DNA from: Pollenia angustigena
Lineage: Eukaryota > Arthropoda > Insecta > Diptera > Polleniidae
Length of the DNA: 64,000 bases
Reading direction: 5' to 3'
Assembly: GCA_930367215.1 (NCBI GenBank)
Contig: OV884056.1
Span: 233,297,127 to 233,361,126, forward strand
Position 1 is the stretch's first letter, and each line of letters starts with the position of its first letter. The position numbers and the translations under genes are program-made. This document shows, one piece after another, positions 11,167 to 22,510 of the stretch. The notes under the pieces are model-generated. The model saw nothing but the letters and a program-made list of their open reading frames with translations, was not told the DNA's origin and searched no databases.

Positions 11167-12877
11167 CAGTGACTCTCATAATTATTTTGCATATAATAAA
11201 AATAAACTTTTTAGAAAAAACTTGATTGGCATCCATTTATTTATTATATTAAACAGGAATTTCCTTTTATTAACGTGTTAGGAGAAAGACAAAGAATTAA
11301 ATTCCAAAAAAAAATTTAGAACATCTTAATTATTATACTCTTTAAACGAAATTTTGGAAGAATATAGTGCATTTTTTAGGTCACAAAAGTATTTTGCTTT
11401 TAAAAAATATCATGTAATTTTACCGTATAACAATGGATATGTCACAGTTAATACGTTATGGCATATCCGTTGTTTTTAGAAACTGCAGCTAATCGTCGTG
11501 GTATAGATTCCACCAAATTTTGGCACTTTTCTTGAGGTATTTTTCCACATTCTTGTAGCAAAACTTGTTTCAACGTAGTTTTTGAAGATATGAGGCGTTG
11601 AAGAACCTTTTCCTCCAAATAGGCCCATAAATTTTCTATTGGGTTCAAGCCCGGGCTTTGAGGAGGTGTTGGCAAATGTTTGGAGTTACAAAGAATCCAT
11701 AGTTTAACATCTAAGGCTGTTTGTTTGGGATCGTTGTCCTGTTGGAAATAAAAACCACTTGCTGGAAGTCCCATTTTATCAACACTCGCGTTAAGCTTTT
11801 CTTTAGGAATTGACAGATACACATGTCTGTCCATAATTCCATCTATAAAGATTGGATTTCCAACTCCAGAGGCTGGCATACAGCCCCAAACCATAACAGA
11901 ACCTCATTCATGTTTTACTGTCGGCTTGATATTTTTTAAATTAAGGGACTCATTCGGCTTTCTCCAAACCATGCGTCGTCCATCAGACCCAAAAATATTA
12001 TATTTGCCTTTATCGCTAAATATAACGGATTTCCAAAACTCAAAACCTTTGGTTGTATGTTGATTATCGAAGGATATTCGCTTATTTCTATTTATTTCAG
12101 AAATTAGCGGTTTTCTTTCTTGCTAATCGAGCATTAAAGTTGTTTGATCGTAGTACTCTACGAAGTGTTTTGTTGGTAACATTGTTGCATAGAGTTCCTT
12201 TCAGATTATCATTCAGTTTTGGAGCAGATAAATGCGGGTTTTCACGAATTTCTTTAAGTATGTTCCTTTAATTTTTGACTGATAACAATTTTGGACGGCC
12301 ATGTTGTTCCAAATTTTCAATATTTCCACGTTCTTTTGCACTCTTAATTATATTTTCTATTGTTTGACAACACCTCGCAAACATTTGCGATATAAAAGAA
12401 ATTGTTTTACCTTGGTTATGAAGGTGCAAGCTTGTTTTCCTCTCGGCAAAACTTAGTTTCTTTCCTTTCGGCATTTTAATTAGATAAATAATAGCAAAAT
12501 ACCTTGAAAATAGTATCTGTTTTGTTCGATAATATGATTGAAACGTATAAACGAAGCAAGCACATACAAAATGTAAAAAATGTATAAAATTACTTTGATT
12601 ATTTATAACAATATTTGAAAGGAAAAGATGACTTTTTTTAAAAACAGAATACTTTTGTGAGTATTAATTTAGGGTCAAAATAGTTTTAATGTCAGAAAAA
12701 GGCCATGAAATTGCAAGTTTTTTGTAATTTTGTTATCATATTTACATTGTAACACACAACACCTACGTAATAAATGTACCATTTTCTCAAAAACTAAACA
12801 ACTTGTACTTCATTTTGAGGAATATATTTAATCTTTATGGAATAAAAAAATATGCAAAATAGGTATGGGACTCACTG
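11167..12877 (-). mobile_element. Full-length but broken Tc1-family element
   Basis: Terminal inverted repeats read CAGTGACTCTCATAATTATT on the left and CAGTGAGTCCCATACCTATT from the right. They continue into TTGCATAT, with TA duplications at 11165-11166 and 12878-12879. The 1711-bp length and single minus-strand transposase frame are typical of Tc1 elements. Both termini are present, so the element inserted intact and decayed in place. Confidence 0.85.
11448..12474 (-). pseudogene. Tc1-family transposase, broken by stops and a frameshift
   Basis: The N-terminal piece (12474-12268) has an HTH-like PKGKKLSFAERKTSLHLHNQ and ends near HGRPKLLSVKN, the usual linker between the two DNA-binding subdomains. 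A TAA follows. The frame then resumes as RNILKEIRENPHLSAPKL and shifts near 12.10 kb. It picks up the first catalytic Asp (VIFSDKGKYN, about 12.03 kb). A TGA near 11.90 kb interrupts the usual GGGSVMVWG run. The last piece (11894-11448, 148 residues) has the second Asp in FQQDNDPKQT and the catalytic Glu in SPGLNPIENLW about 33 residues later, a DD34E-type arrangement. At least two stops and one frameshift make it non-functional. Confidence 0.85.
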
Positions 12878-12879
12878 TA

Positions 12880-13411
12880 TATAAAAAAGAAATGCATTGA
12901 GTCGTGCATTTTTGGTGATGCCAGCAGATTCCCTACGCTTATGAAAAAATCCCTATTTTTCCCTCAAGCTCTATTTCCCTTCAGTACTTTTTAAAATGTT
13001 TCCACAAATTAAATTTTATTTTGAATTTGAAAAAATGTTTATTTTTGGTAAAAAAAAAGAAACCAAATCGAACAAAAGTAACATAAAAAGTAACATAAGA
13101 AAACCATAGGAGTAACATAAAAACAATATCAATTTTGGACGAAAACGCTTGGACATCTAGTTTTGACAATATTTAATTTTCAAAAGCAGAGTATGTAATA
13201 TTGTACCCAATCAGATTTATTTTGATGAATACTGGTTTTTAATATGTAAAACTCTCCACATTCACATAAACTTCATCCATATGGCACAATCACACTTTAT
13301 GTATTCTTTTTTACTAAAGCTTGAGCCAAGTAAAAAAAAAAGATTAAGCCAGAGGTATACCAGGTTTACGAATTATAATGATACACTTAAAAAAGTTTAT
13401 ATTGTGTTATT
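12880..13411. other. AT-rich non-coding DNA
   Basis: No gene or repeat boundary recognised; a few homopolymer runs. Confidence 0.35.
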
Positions 13412-13773
13412 TTAAAATTTACAATTGAAGCACAGCCGCGAATAACGTTGTAAACGCCACATTGGCAAAAACTGTTTTATTGCAGATAACCGTTGGCCCA
13501 CTCTCTTATGCAGTTTAAACATCAAATCAACCAAAACTATGCACCTTAACGCCTTCAAAATGGAAGAACATTGCAAGTTACTAACAAAATGATGAATGTT
13601 TTAAAAGCATTTTGCATAGAAGTTTTTATTATCATTATTTTTAATAATAGAAAAAAAAAATTTTTAAAACAAATAATGCTGCCTGTCAAAAAAACGTTTT
13701 TTGCTCTCCTGAAAAATTATTATTTTGTAACTTAAAACGTTATTCGCGGCTGTGCTTCAATTGGAAATTTTAA
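13412..13773. mobile_element. MITE with perfect 28-bp inverted core
   Basis: CAATTGAAGCACAGCCGCGA followed by ATAACGTT at 13422-13449 is exactly inverted at 13736-13763. Weaker pairing extends outward through AAAATTT. The interior of about 285 bp is non-coding. The CpG-containing word GCACAGCCGCGAATAACG is conspicuous against the AT-rich surroundings, and its perfect identity suggests a fairly recent insertion. No target duplication could be assigned. Confidence 0.6.
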
Positions 13774-14641
13774 GAAAAAGTCTGTTAATTAACAAAAATC
13801 CCTACAACTCAACAGAAGTAATAAATCTTTTCTTTTTTCCATATATCTCAAATATTGAAGATAAATCCGCACAAAAAGGAAAATATCCCTTTACTTGGAC
13901 TCCTAAACTACAGAACCGATTTTCCTTAAATTTTCACATTAATTTTCAGTTAGCTGTCTATAAATATTTGTAAATTTTTAAGTGGCCGTGGCACAGCTCA
14001 TTTAAAGACAACCAAATAAATCAGACCAACAGCTGGTGTAAAAACCTACCCCAACTAAGAATCACCAAAATAGCCAAAATAGCAAAATACAACATGCCAC
14101 CACTCATGTGTAGATGGCTGCATTAAAAATAGCACGCGTCAATAGGTCTATGTAGCAATGTCATTACCACCATGTAGATGGCAGCACGGTAAGCAACAAA
14201 TACACCACACTGTACGATCAGCTAATTAAAGAACAGTTTTTCTAAATGTCTGGAGAAGTATTTAAATTTGTAACGTTCTTATCAATAAACGAGATCTGTT
14301 TTAAATAAATTTTTCTAATTTTATTTTAATCGGAGTGGCAAAGTGCACCGGGTGTGGCTATTAATTAGCCAAATGATTTGAAGTAGATACTTTAAAAAAG
14401 CGGAGGACAAAAATTTAATTTGCAAACCTCGTTCACCAAAATGTTGCAGGCAACCGAACATGTTCAAATGAAATATAATATATATAATGACTTTTATTCC
14501 TCAAAAAGCTTTAAAAATAAAGTTTTAACTATTTTAGAGGTTTCAGGACTATAAAAGTCAAGTTTCTTAAAGCTTTTTTCTACTATATTAAGCGCTCAAA
14601 CAACCAGAGCGATGTTGTTATAAAAAAAATCTAGAATTTTT
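13774..14641. other. Non-coding DNA, possible LTR-like patch at 14.03-14.36 kb
   Basis: No coding motif. The segment from about 14035 (TGTAAAAACCTACC) to about 14355 has two ATGTAGATGGC repeats and an AATAAACGAGA polyadenylation-like word, and it is less AT-rich than its surroundings. It could be a solo LTR, but I cannot find matching ends. Confidence 0.25.
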
Positions 14642-15532
14642 TATACCCTTCACCACAATTAGTTGTGAAGAGGGTATATTAAGTTTGTCATTCCGTGTGA
14701 AACTTTTTTATTATTCATCTCAGACCCCATAAAGTATATATATTCTGGGTCCTTGAGTAATTCTAAGTCGATTTAGCCATGTCCGTCTGTCTGTCCGTCT
14801 GTCCGTCTGTTGAAAACACGCTCACGTTCGAACAACTCAAAAGAAATGAACAAACTTGGAGCCAAATTGCTTGTAGTTATCCTAAGCAGTTTGGAATTGA
14901 AATCCAGCAAAATAGGTTTAGTAGGACCAGAGCGATGAATCAAAATGTGGAACCACCACCTAAAAAAATTGATAATTTTGTTACAAAAAATTAAATAAAT
15001 GCTGGAAAAAGGCACGGAATGAGATAAGATTTTGCAAAAATTTGTTTTATTTGACTGGAAATAACGCTGTTAAATTTCGTGAAGATCCGTCCATAATTTA
15101 CCCTAAGCCCCATATAAACACTACTCCCGGAAAAGAGTTTAGTACGCCTAAAACCGTAAAAAATAATGCAATCATAACAAATTTTGCCTCGTTACTGTTT
15201 TGTAGGACTATAAACAATACTGTGAAATTTCGTGAAGATCGGTAAATAATTTACCCTAGGCCCCATAGAAACCCTACTACCGGAAAACAGTTTAGTACAC
15301 CTAAAACCATAATTAATAATGCTATCATAACAGAAATTGGTACGTCACACTTTTAAAGGACTAGAAATGACGCTGTGAAAACAATTTAGTCGCCTAAAAC
15401 CATAATTAATAACAAATCGTCACAGTTTAAGATAATAATAACATCATACAGATATTACTCCTTTAACATTCGAACTGTCGGTGGAGGTTATCAAAGATTC
15501 GGCACAGCCGAATATAGCACTCTAACTTGTTT
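14642..15532 (+). mobile_element. DINE-1-like Helentron, copy A
   Basis: It starts TATACCCTTCACCAC with a short hairpin to GTGAAGAGGGTATA. The conserved DINE-1 block follows, containing CCCATAAAGTATATATATTC, a GTCGATTTAGCCATG word and CCGTCTGTCTGTCCGTC. It ends with the hairpin ATTCGGC / GCCGAAT (15497-15513) followed by TATAGCACTCTAACTTGTTT. The middle holds about three diverged tandem copies of a block with GTGAAATTTCGTGAAGATC and CCCCATA. These are the structural hallmarks of dipteran DINE-1/Helentron elements. Non-autonomous; the frames inside are shadows. Confidence 0.75.
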
Positions 15533-16984
15533 TTTTTTCGAATTTATAAAAAATCCTCGGTGCTTACAACATTAAGCTTCAGATGTTCACTTCGTAAATT
15601 TGTCTTTAATATGTGTTATCGCAAATCAAATAACTTCTGTTAATTTGATATATTTTGCTTAATATCTGCTACAAACATAAAATATTTGTCGAAATAAATA
15701 AAAGATATCGAGAATGAAATTCGAACTTAAAGTTCTTGTATGAAAATACAGGGTGGCCCAAGAAACAAAAGGGTTTGAATGCAATTCAACTTAAATATTT
15801 TAATATAATATTGTTGTATTATTTTTAGATTGTTATATTTACAGAAGACTATGGACATACAAATTTAAATACTTGAACTAACAAGAATTTTATACACAAT
15901 CCGATAGTGAGTGCCGAAGCTGATTTTTAAATAAAACGGTTGTATCAATAAACAAAATTGCGGAATTTAGACAGGCAAAATTTGATGCATTACATCAGCA
16001 GCAAATACTTACACCACAGTGTACAGTTAAGTGTGACATATGAAGCCAAAGGATTAGCCGTCCAGGCTTCTTTGAAGAAAGAGCATGTGGTACGGTTATC
16101 CTGCTCAACGCCTGAGCAGTTATCCTGTTCAACGACTGAGCAGGATGTGTTACTGGACACATTCAGAGAACGCATAATTTCCAGAGACAGCAATTAAGAT
16201 TAGCTGCAATTAATCTTTTTCGTAAGGGGTGTTAAAAAAGTGGGCGTGAATAAGTCAAACAACATATCCCAACTAAATGCCTAATTATTGGCCATGCTCT
16301 TATTTCTGTGGTTTAGCTTCGGGTATTTTACGCTCTCTAGAGATATGAAATATATATTAAGATATATTCCGAATGTCACGGTACATATAAGACATTACGT
16401 TATATAGTTTGGTAACTTTTCAAGGGACTATAAAAATCATAATATGAAAAATGGACTGCCTTTTGTTGGTATTTGTATGGGAATAATTTATAGGAGAATC
16501 TAAATGCCATCTCTCTGGAACCACTGGGCCGATTTCTATCTCAAACGTCCTCTTAATTTTGCTTGAAATCGGTCAACCCGTTTTGCAGTTAGTGGAGACA
16601 TCAAAGTGGACACTTCTTTTTATATACATAAATGTAGATGTAATATATAGATACAAAAATCGTGTAAATTGGGGTAATTTTCACATCCTTCGATGTAGAC
16701 AAAAAACCATTAAAAAAAAAAAAATTGTGTAAAGCTGAAAACGTGCAAAAAACCATAGTTTAAATCGAGGAATAGGTGTATGTATATATGTTGGGTTTAA
16801 ACTAGTTTCTAAGAATAATTTACAAATTTGAATATAAAAAATGGGGGATCTTGCATTATTTTAGGGCCATTTTTCACCACTTTGGATATAATTTATAACA
16901 TACAACTTTGCAATTTCTATTTAAATCAATTTTTATTTCCTTCATTAAACAATTTTGCAAATAAGCTTAAATTTTACTCATATG
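15533..16984. other. Non-coding DNA with a tandem/palindromic patch and a LINE-like tail
   Basis: At 16093-16147 GTTATCCTGCTCAACGCCTG is repeated almost immediately as GTTATCCTGTTCAACGACTG, and each copy partly pairs with GAGCAGG words. From about 16490 to 16652 a segment (CTGGAACCACTGGGCCGATT, CAACCCGTTTTGCAGTTAG, TAATATATAGATAC) resembles the 3' end of the CTAGCTGACCCG-type repeat at 8.2-9.1 kb. No gene seen. Confidence 0.35.
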
Positions 16985-17705
16985 CGGGGCTGCCAGATTT
17001 GACGATTTATCGTCATTTTTACGATTTCTTGCTCCGAAATTAGCAAAGTGCCGATTTGCTGATTTTTTTTTTCTAAAAAGTGACGATTTTACTCAGTCTA
17101 AAAAAAAACTTTAAGTGTTTTTATATGTGTATATTACAGCGACTCAAGTTGTATGAAAACAAAATTCGTGCTCGATGTACCCTCCTAAAAATGAACCATG
17201 GACTTTTTTAAGATGACATTTTTAATATTTCGGCTCCAGGGTTGACCTCTCTGAGCTGGACCAGTTTGAAAAAGGCTCTAGTGTATATATATGACGCAAA
17301 AAAAGAAAAAAAAAATTATAAAAGGAACAGCTTAATTGTTTTTTTTTTCTAAAAATTTTATGGGGAAATGCAAAATATTAAAGGAAAAAACTTTTCACTT
17401 GTGACGCGTGATTTTGTAATGTATTTTTTTTCTCTTCTCCCAATTAAGAAGGAATTTTGAGTCTAGTCAATTTAAATAAAACATTACATTTTCTGACACG
17501 TTCGTTTTTTAATCATGGAATGCTAAACAGCCTTTCCTAAACAAGCATTTACGCTGATATGACACACCTAAACAAGAGTGTCAACATTGTGTCACGGACA
17601 ACAGTGATAACTTTCTTATTTAATTAAACCGACAAAATTATAAATAAAAATGGAGATAAGAACGCAAGATTGACCAAAAAATAGCTAAATTGTCATTATT
17701 TATTG

Positions 17706-17892
17706 CACTGAAAGAATTTTCTTCGCAATACTAACGAATTTTGACATTAATCCCATGAAAAATTGCATTATAAAGGAACCTATGCAGCGCTTCGTTGGAT
17801 CAATGAAACCTGTTTCATTAAAAGGACTTAATGAAACATTACATCAGATCCATGAATATTATTCATTGGATTAATACTTTCAATAAAGTAAA

Positions 17893-17923
<31 letters not shown>

Positions 17924-18641
17924 CTTTTTTTTCTTTTTTCTTATTTTATTTTACTTTATTTTATTTTATTTTTTATTTTTTTTCTGTCTCTGGTGGGATT
18001 CGAACATGCAACCTCGGTGCTGATAGACTAGCTCACTACCAGCTAGTCTACAGGGGCAGTGTAGTTTTTGTATGAAAAAACTATGTTTTGTTCTCAATTA
18101 AGAGCGTAAATATGAGATTAAATTGTCCATAATAACAATAACAACGTTGATTGAAAGTGGATTGAAAGTTTTTGTTTCATTACTATAATGACATTTTTAT
18201 TGTCATAATGAAAATTTAAATTTATGAAGGCAATTATTGAAATATGTTGCTTTTATAAAAAAAATTTTTGATTTCATAAATTTAATGGCATAATGTAACA
18301 TTAGATGTACGAAATTATTAAATCTTACATTTTTTAAATAACAATTAAACATTTTTTTAAGGAAACTATAATTTTGTATTAATTTATGAATATAGTTATG
18401 TTTGTTTATTGATTTTTTGTGTTCCCAATTAAAATTTTTTGTTTTACTTAGACAAACTTAAGTTTTCATATATCCAATGAAAATTTTTAACGTAATTACG
18501 AAATCTAATGAAGCGATTTTAACGAAAATACTTCATCAAACCTATGAAATTCCATTTAGACAATGAAAATTTTCATTTACCCAAGGAAAACTTTTTTATG
18601 AAAATGATTCATTAAATATATGAAGCATTTTTCTTTCAGTG
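17706..18641. mobile_element. Inverted-repeat element with CACTGAAAGAA ends, containing a SINE
   Basis: CACTGAAAGAATTTTCTTCG at the left pairs with the inverted right end, which reads CACTGAAAGAAAAATGCTTC. Weak inverted similarity continues through many AATGAAA/TTTCATT words over the whole length, as in a fold-back element. There is no ORF. A tRNA-derived SINE lies at 17893-18064. The target duplication was not identifiable. Confidence 0.5.
17893..18064 (-). repeat. tRNA-derived SINE with A-rich tail
   Basis: On the minus strand the head reads GCCCCTGTAGACTAGCTGG, TAGTGAGCTAGTC, then ATGTTCGAATCCCACC. This contains an A-box-like TAGACTAGCTGG and a B box GTTCGAATCC about 45 bases apart, the internal RNA polymerase III promoter of a tRNA. 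A tail of about 100 bases of A with occasional T follows. The cloverleaf does not close: the acceptor and T stems mismatch. It is therefore a SINE head or retroposed tRNA pseudogene rather than a working tRNA gene. Confidence 0.6.
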
Positions 18642-19250
18642 TGCCAATAGCCAAAATCGGATGTTCCAATTGCAAAGCGTTGACGCCGCGCTAGTTAAGG
18701 ATGCTTCAAATAAATTGTATGGGGATGAAAATTTTTGACAATTACAAAAACGCTTGCCGTATTTTAAAAAAATATTTAAATGATTATTTCCAGAATACAA
18801 AATTCAACAAAAATCAACAATCTTTGGTTGAACCATAATTTTTTAACAATTATATGGCGAGCATTTCACGAGTTGTAAGATAATATCTCATGCTCAGAAG
18901 TAAGCGCATTTGCTGTGTTATTGAAGAATCTTACTCGTGTTACAGTTTCTCCCGATTCTTCGATTAAAAAATGCGCTCATCGACAAAAAAAAAAAAACGA
19001 TCTTCATGACACTTCCAGTAGCTCTTATAAGACTCAAAATGCTAGTTGCTGGGTATAAAGTTCTGTTTTTGTTTTAATGGTTTTTTCTTTTATAAAAATC
19101 AAACAAAAATTAAAAAAAAAAAACTAAATTATAAGTTGTCCGATTTTTTTTGATGATTTTTAAAACGAGAACGACGTTTTTTATTTCGTTCAGGAAATTC
19201 ACGATTTTTTCACAAATTTATCTGGCAGCCCTGAAACTAATATATAATCT

Positions 19251-19588
19251 TGGTTATTCCAAGATACGCGTCGAATGCTGGGTACACACAGTGCAACCTA
19301 CATGCAATCTGTTTCAATGCAACCTCAAAATATCAAAGCGTTCGGATGTTGATGCAATCTGGAATGAATGAAAATGAATTTAATTCACTAGATTGCGTAA
19401 ATGCGTTGCATAATGTGTACCCAGCAGAAGAAGTGAACATTTACATGAAAACAAAAACAAAACCAAACCAAAGTGACGAAAATTGTTTTTGTTATCTATA
19501 CACTTCTTTCTCTTTTAAAAACTGTAAATTTTTTTGTTTTGTTTTCATGTAAATGTTCACTTCTTCGACGTGTATTTTGGAATAACCA
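19251..19588. mobile_element. MITE interrupted by a smaller MITE in its left arm
   Basis: The outer inverted repeat starts TGGTTATTCCAAGATACGCG on the left. The right arm, inverted, starts TGGTTATTCCAAAATACACG and continues without a break into GAAGAAGTGAACATTTACAT. On the left the same sequence is present but is split after CGTCGAA by a 151-bp insert (19276-19426). The arms then pair perfectly through GAAGTGAACATTTACATG and AAAACAAAA. No coding capacity. Confidence 0.7.
19276..19426. mobile_element. Inner MITE with TGCTGGGTACACA ends and GAA duplication
   Basis: TGCTGGGTACACACAGTGCA opens and TGTGTACCCAGCA closes a 151-bp element. The uninterrupted right arm of the host MITE gives the empty site as CGTC-GAA-GAAGTG. 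The filled site reads CGTC-GAA, insert, GAA-GAAGTG, i.e. a 3-bp target duplication. Both ends also share a TGCAAC/GTTGCA pair. Superfamily undetermined (3-bp duplications occur in PIF/Harbinger and CACTA elements). Confidence 0.65.
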
Positions 19589-20195
19589 CGAATAAAAAGA
19601 AAACCAAAAGTTTACCGAATACCAATTTTGACAGCAACCGCAGCACTGAACTTAAAATGCTTCTAGCCTGGAAATAAATTTCGGCACTCAATTCGATCGA
19701 TTTATCCATTTAAATTTTATTGTAAATTTGATCGATATCAAACGTCGTAATTTGCCTGCCGTCTTTTTGGAGATAATGGTGGAGCTCAAATGCTCAAATG
19801 GATATCCGCTGCACGTCCAAAACTAAAATAACTGAATATTTTTAATAAAAGTGAACAAATTTAAATTTCTGTTGAATGAATTTTCTTTATAATATAGAGA
19901 TGGTTCCATTAACATTTATTTAGGGAAGTCAGACTGTACTATAGCTTTGGCAGAACAGTTTTTTACATCTAGACTCTCATACACAACCAATAAAGTAAAC
20001 TGCAAGTAAAATCATACACAATGACACTTCTTCACAAATAGCAAATAACAAACACTATCATAACGTGTCTTTAGGTAATTCCTCATTCAAAGCACCTTGC
20101 GTGTTTAAACTAACACCAAACGACAAGAAAAAATAATAGCAGCAATAACAACAATATAAAAAACAACGCCAACCTCGCCACCATCTTGTAAATAC
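19589..20195. other. Non-coding spacer
   Basis: An inverted pair AAATTTCGGCACTCAATTCG... near 19676-19735 (TCGATCGATTT / AAATTTGATCGA) is the only structure seen. No gene. Confidence 0.3.
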
Positions 20196-20980
20196 AACAA
20201 GTTAGAATGCTATATTCGGCTGTGCCGAATCTTTGATACCCTCCACCGACAGTTCGAATGTTTAAGGAGTAATATCTGTATGATGTTATTATTATCTTAA
20301 ACTGTGATGATTTGTTATTAATTATGGTTTTAGGCGACTAAACTGTTTTCCGGTAGTAGGGTTTATATGGAGCCTAGGGTAAATTATGGACCGATCATTA
20401 CGAAATTTCACAGCGTCATTTCTAGTCCTAAAAAACTGTGACGTACCAAAATTTTGATACGCTAGCGTTATTTTTTACGGTCTTAGGCGTACTAAACTGA
20501 TTTCCGGGAGCAGTGTTTATATGGGGCTTAGGGTAAATTATGGACGGATCTTCACGAAATTTAACAGCGTTATTTCCAGTCAAATAAAACAAATTTTTGC
20601 AAAATCTTATCTTATTCCGTGCCTTGTTTCAGCATTTATTTTATTTTTTGTAACAAAATTATCAATTTTTTTAGGTGGTGGTTCCACATTTTGATTCATA
20701 GCTCTGGTCCTACTGAACCGATTTTGCTAGATTTCAATCCCAAACTGCTAAGGATAACTACAAGCAATTTGGCACCAAGTTTGTTCATTTCTTTTGAGTT
20801 GTTCGAACGTGAGCGTGTTTTCAACAGACGGACAGACAGACATGCCTAAATCGACTTAGAATTACTCAAGGACCCAGAATATATATACTTTATGGGGTCT
20901 GAGATGAATAATAAAAAAGTTTCACACGGAATGACAAACTTAATATACCCTCTTCACAACTGATTGTGGTGGAGGGTATA
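20196..20980 (-). mobile_element. DINE-1-like Helentron, copy B
   Basis: Same family as copy A, opposite orientation. On this strand the 3' hairpin ATTCGGC / GCCGAAT (20214-20230) and the ACAAGTTAG end come first. They are followed by one and a half core repeats (CTAAACTGTTTTCCGGTAG, ACGAAATTTCACAGCGTCAT), then GTGTTTTCAACAGACGG, CCAGAATATATATACTTTAT and the terminal GGAGGGTATA. It has fewer core repeats than copy C. Confidence 0.75.
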
Positions 20981-21697
20981 AAAACACAACACCAACTACT
21001 GTTAATAACAATTTCAGTAACTCCAAAAAAAGAAAACTTAAAGTAAACGTTTCATTTAAAAGGAATTCAAGTTACACAATTTCTTAAGTTTATTTCCTCT
21101 GGCTTTCTTTCTTCTTCGTTGCAAATATAAATTAATCAATAAACAAAATTAAGCAGTTTTTCATGGGAAATAAGCAATCTTTTTAAGTAATTTATTCATT
21201 AGTGTCAGGATATTATTTTCAGATGGAAAAACAGAAACTTTATTGTAAATAAGAACAATTATAGGAAACTTATATTTTTTTTTTCTCAAATGAGTAATTA
21301 ATGTTAATGCAAAGTAAAATAAAGAAACACGGTATTTTGAAAAAAACGCGCGCATGTAAAATCTCTTGTGAGTTCAAAATCGTCAATTTCATTTTTGCGT
21401 GTGCTAAGTCTAGCGCGTTTTGTTTAATTGATTTTCATACATTGGACGAACAAAAAAGAAGAAGCCAATTCAAAAATAAACAAAAGTTACATGGTAGGCA
21501 AATAAAAGAAGTAAATTTTTTAATTTAGTGTTTGTTGAAATTGATCAAAATTCCTTATTTATTTAAAAGACAAATGACAAAGACAAAAAACAACTTATAC
21601 TCAATTTTTAAAATAAATATATAAGTCTCTGTTCATACGGCTCATGTCTTATTGACATGATTGCAACTTTGTGGGCGAATAACATTTTTATATATAT
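20981..21697. other. AT-rich non-coding DNA
   Basis: Only motif-free frames rich in K, F and I. Nothing recognised. Confidence 0.35.
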
Positions 21698-22510
21698 CGA
21701 GTGATTTTTTAGCTATTATTTTTTTTGGCAACACTGGTTTAAACAGCTGACGCACGTTTCGTGTTTTGTTTCACTGTCAAACATCTTCAGTTTAGTCTAC
21801 AATTTAACCATGAATCGTCTTACAAACGAACAACGCTTGCAAATTATTGAATTTTTTATCAAAATGCGTTATCAAAATGCGGTAGCAAGAGCTACCAATG
21901 CATCCATCAAAAGTCAGTTTGGTGCGGTTTATGTGCTGGTAGCACCATTGGACTGTACTTCTTCAAAGATGATGCGAATCGTAAGGTAACTGTGAATGGG
22001 GAGCGCTACCGTGAGATGATATCCAACTTTTTTTGCCCAAAATGCAAGAGCTTGACTTGCTTGACATGTGGTTTCAACAAGACGGTGCCACATGCCACAC
22101 AGCACGCTTAACAATGGACTTATTGAGAGACGAGTTCGGTGAACATTTTATTTCACGTTCGGGACCGCTCAATTGGCCGCCTAGATCGTGCGATTGAACG
22201 CCTTTAGACTATTTTTTGTTGGGCTATGTTAAAGCTGATGTCTATACACACATGCCCGCTTCAATGGACGCATTGAAAGACAACATTGAAGCATTTATTC
22301 ATGATATACCGGCCGAAATGTTGGAAAAAGTATGCCAAAATTGGACTAAGCGGATGGACCATTTTAGGCGCAGTCACGGTCAACATTTGCAGGAATAATC
22401 TTCAAACATTAAATTATATGGACCGTGCTATCGATTCAAATAAAGATTTCATGAATTTTTTTGAATTGTGTTTTTTTAAACTTTTCCTATAGCTCTTAAA
22501 AAATCACCCG
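21698..22510 (+). mobile_element. DD41D mariner-like element, internally deleted (copy 1)
   Basis: The ends read CGAGTGATTTTTTAGC and, inverted from the right, CGGGTGATTTTTTA. Each is embedded in a TATATA stretch, so TA target duplication is plausible. The 813-bp copy retains both termini, the start of the transposase and its C-terminal half. The central part is missing. Confidence 0.75.
21810..22412 (+). pseudogene. DD41D mariner transposase, deleted
   Basis: Begins MNRLTNEQRLQIIEF, the N-terminal helix-turn-helix of this family, then loses frame near 21865 where the central region is deleted. Downstream the frames give FFKDDANR, NGERYREMISNFF, then FQQDGATCHTARL with the second catalytic Asp. 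PLDYFLLGYVKADVY carries the third Asp, about 41 residues away (DD41D rather than the usual mariner DD34D). The C-terminus runs through KRMDHFRRSHGQHLQE. The second and third Asp regions survive; the first Asp is lost. DD41D transposases are known from tephritid flies and some other insects. Confidence 0.75.

Larger units (their letters stand above)
16984..19235. mobile_element. hAT-like element with GGGCTGCCAGAT ends, filled with younger insertions
   Basis: The left end reads GGGGCTGCCAGATTTGACG and the right end, inverted, reads CAGGGCTGCCAGATAAATTTG. Flanking octamers ACTCATAT (16976-16983) and ACTAATAT (19236-19243) match at seven of eight bases, consistent with a hAT 8-bp duplication if one substitution and slight end erosion are allowed. 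About 2.25 kb, with no transposase found. A 936-bp inverted-repeat element occupies 17706-18641. Confidence 0.45.

Noticed and set aside
14035..14355. Solo LTR
   Set aside because: Has a TGTAAA start and an AATAAA word but no matching CA end or flanking duplication could be found, so it was not called as a mobile element.
17980..18064. A genuine tRNA gene on the minus strand
   Set aside because: A- and B-box-like words are present but acceptor and T stems do not pair, and an A-rich tail follows. SINE or pseudogene fits better.
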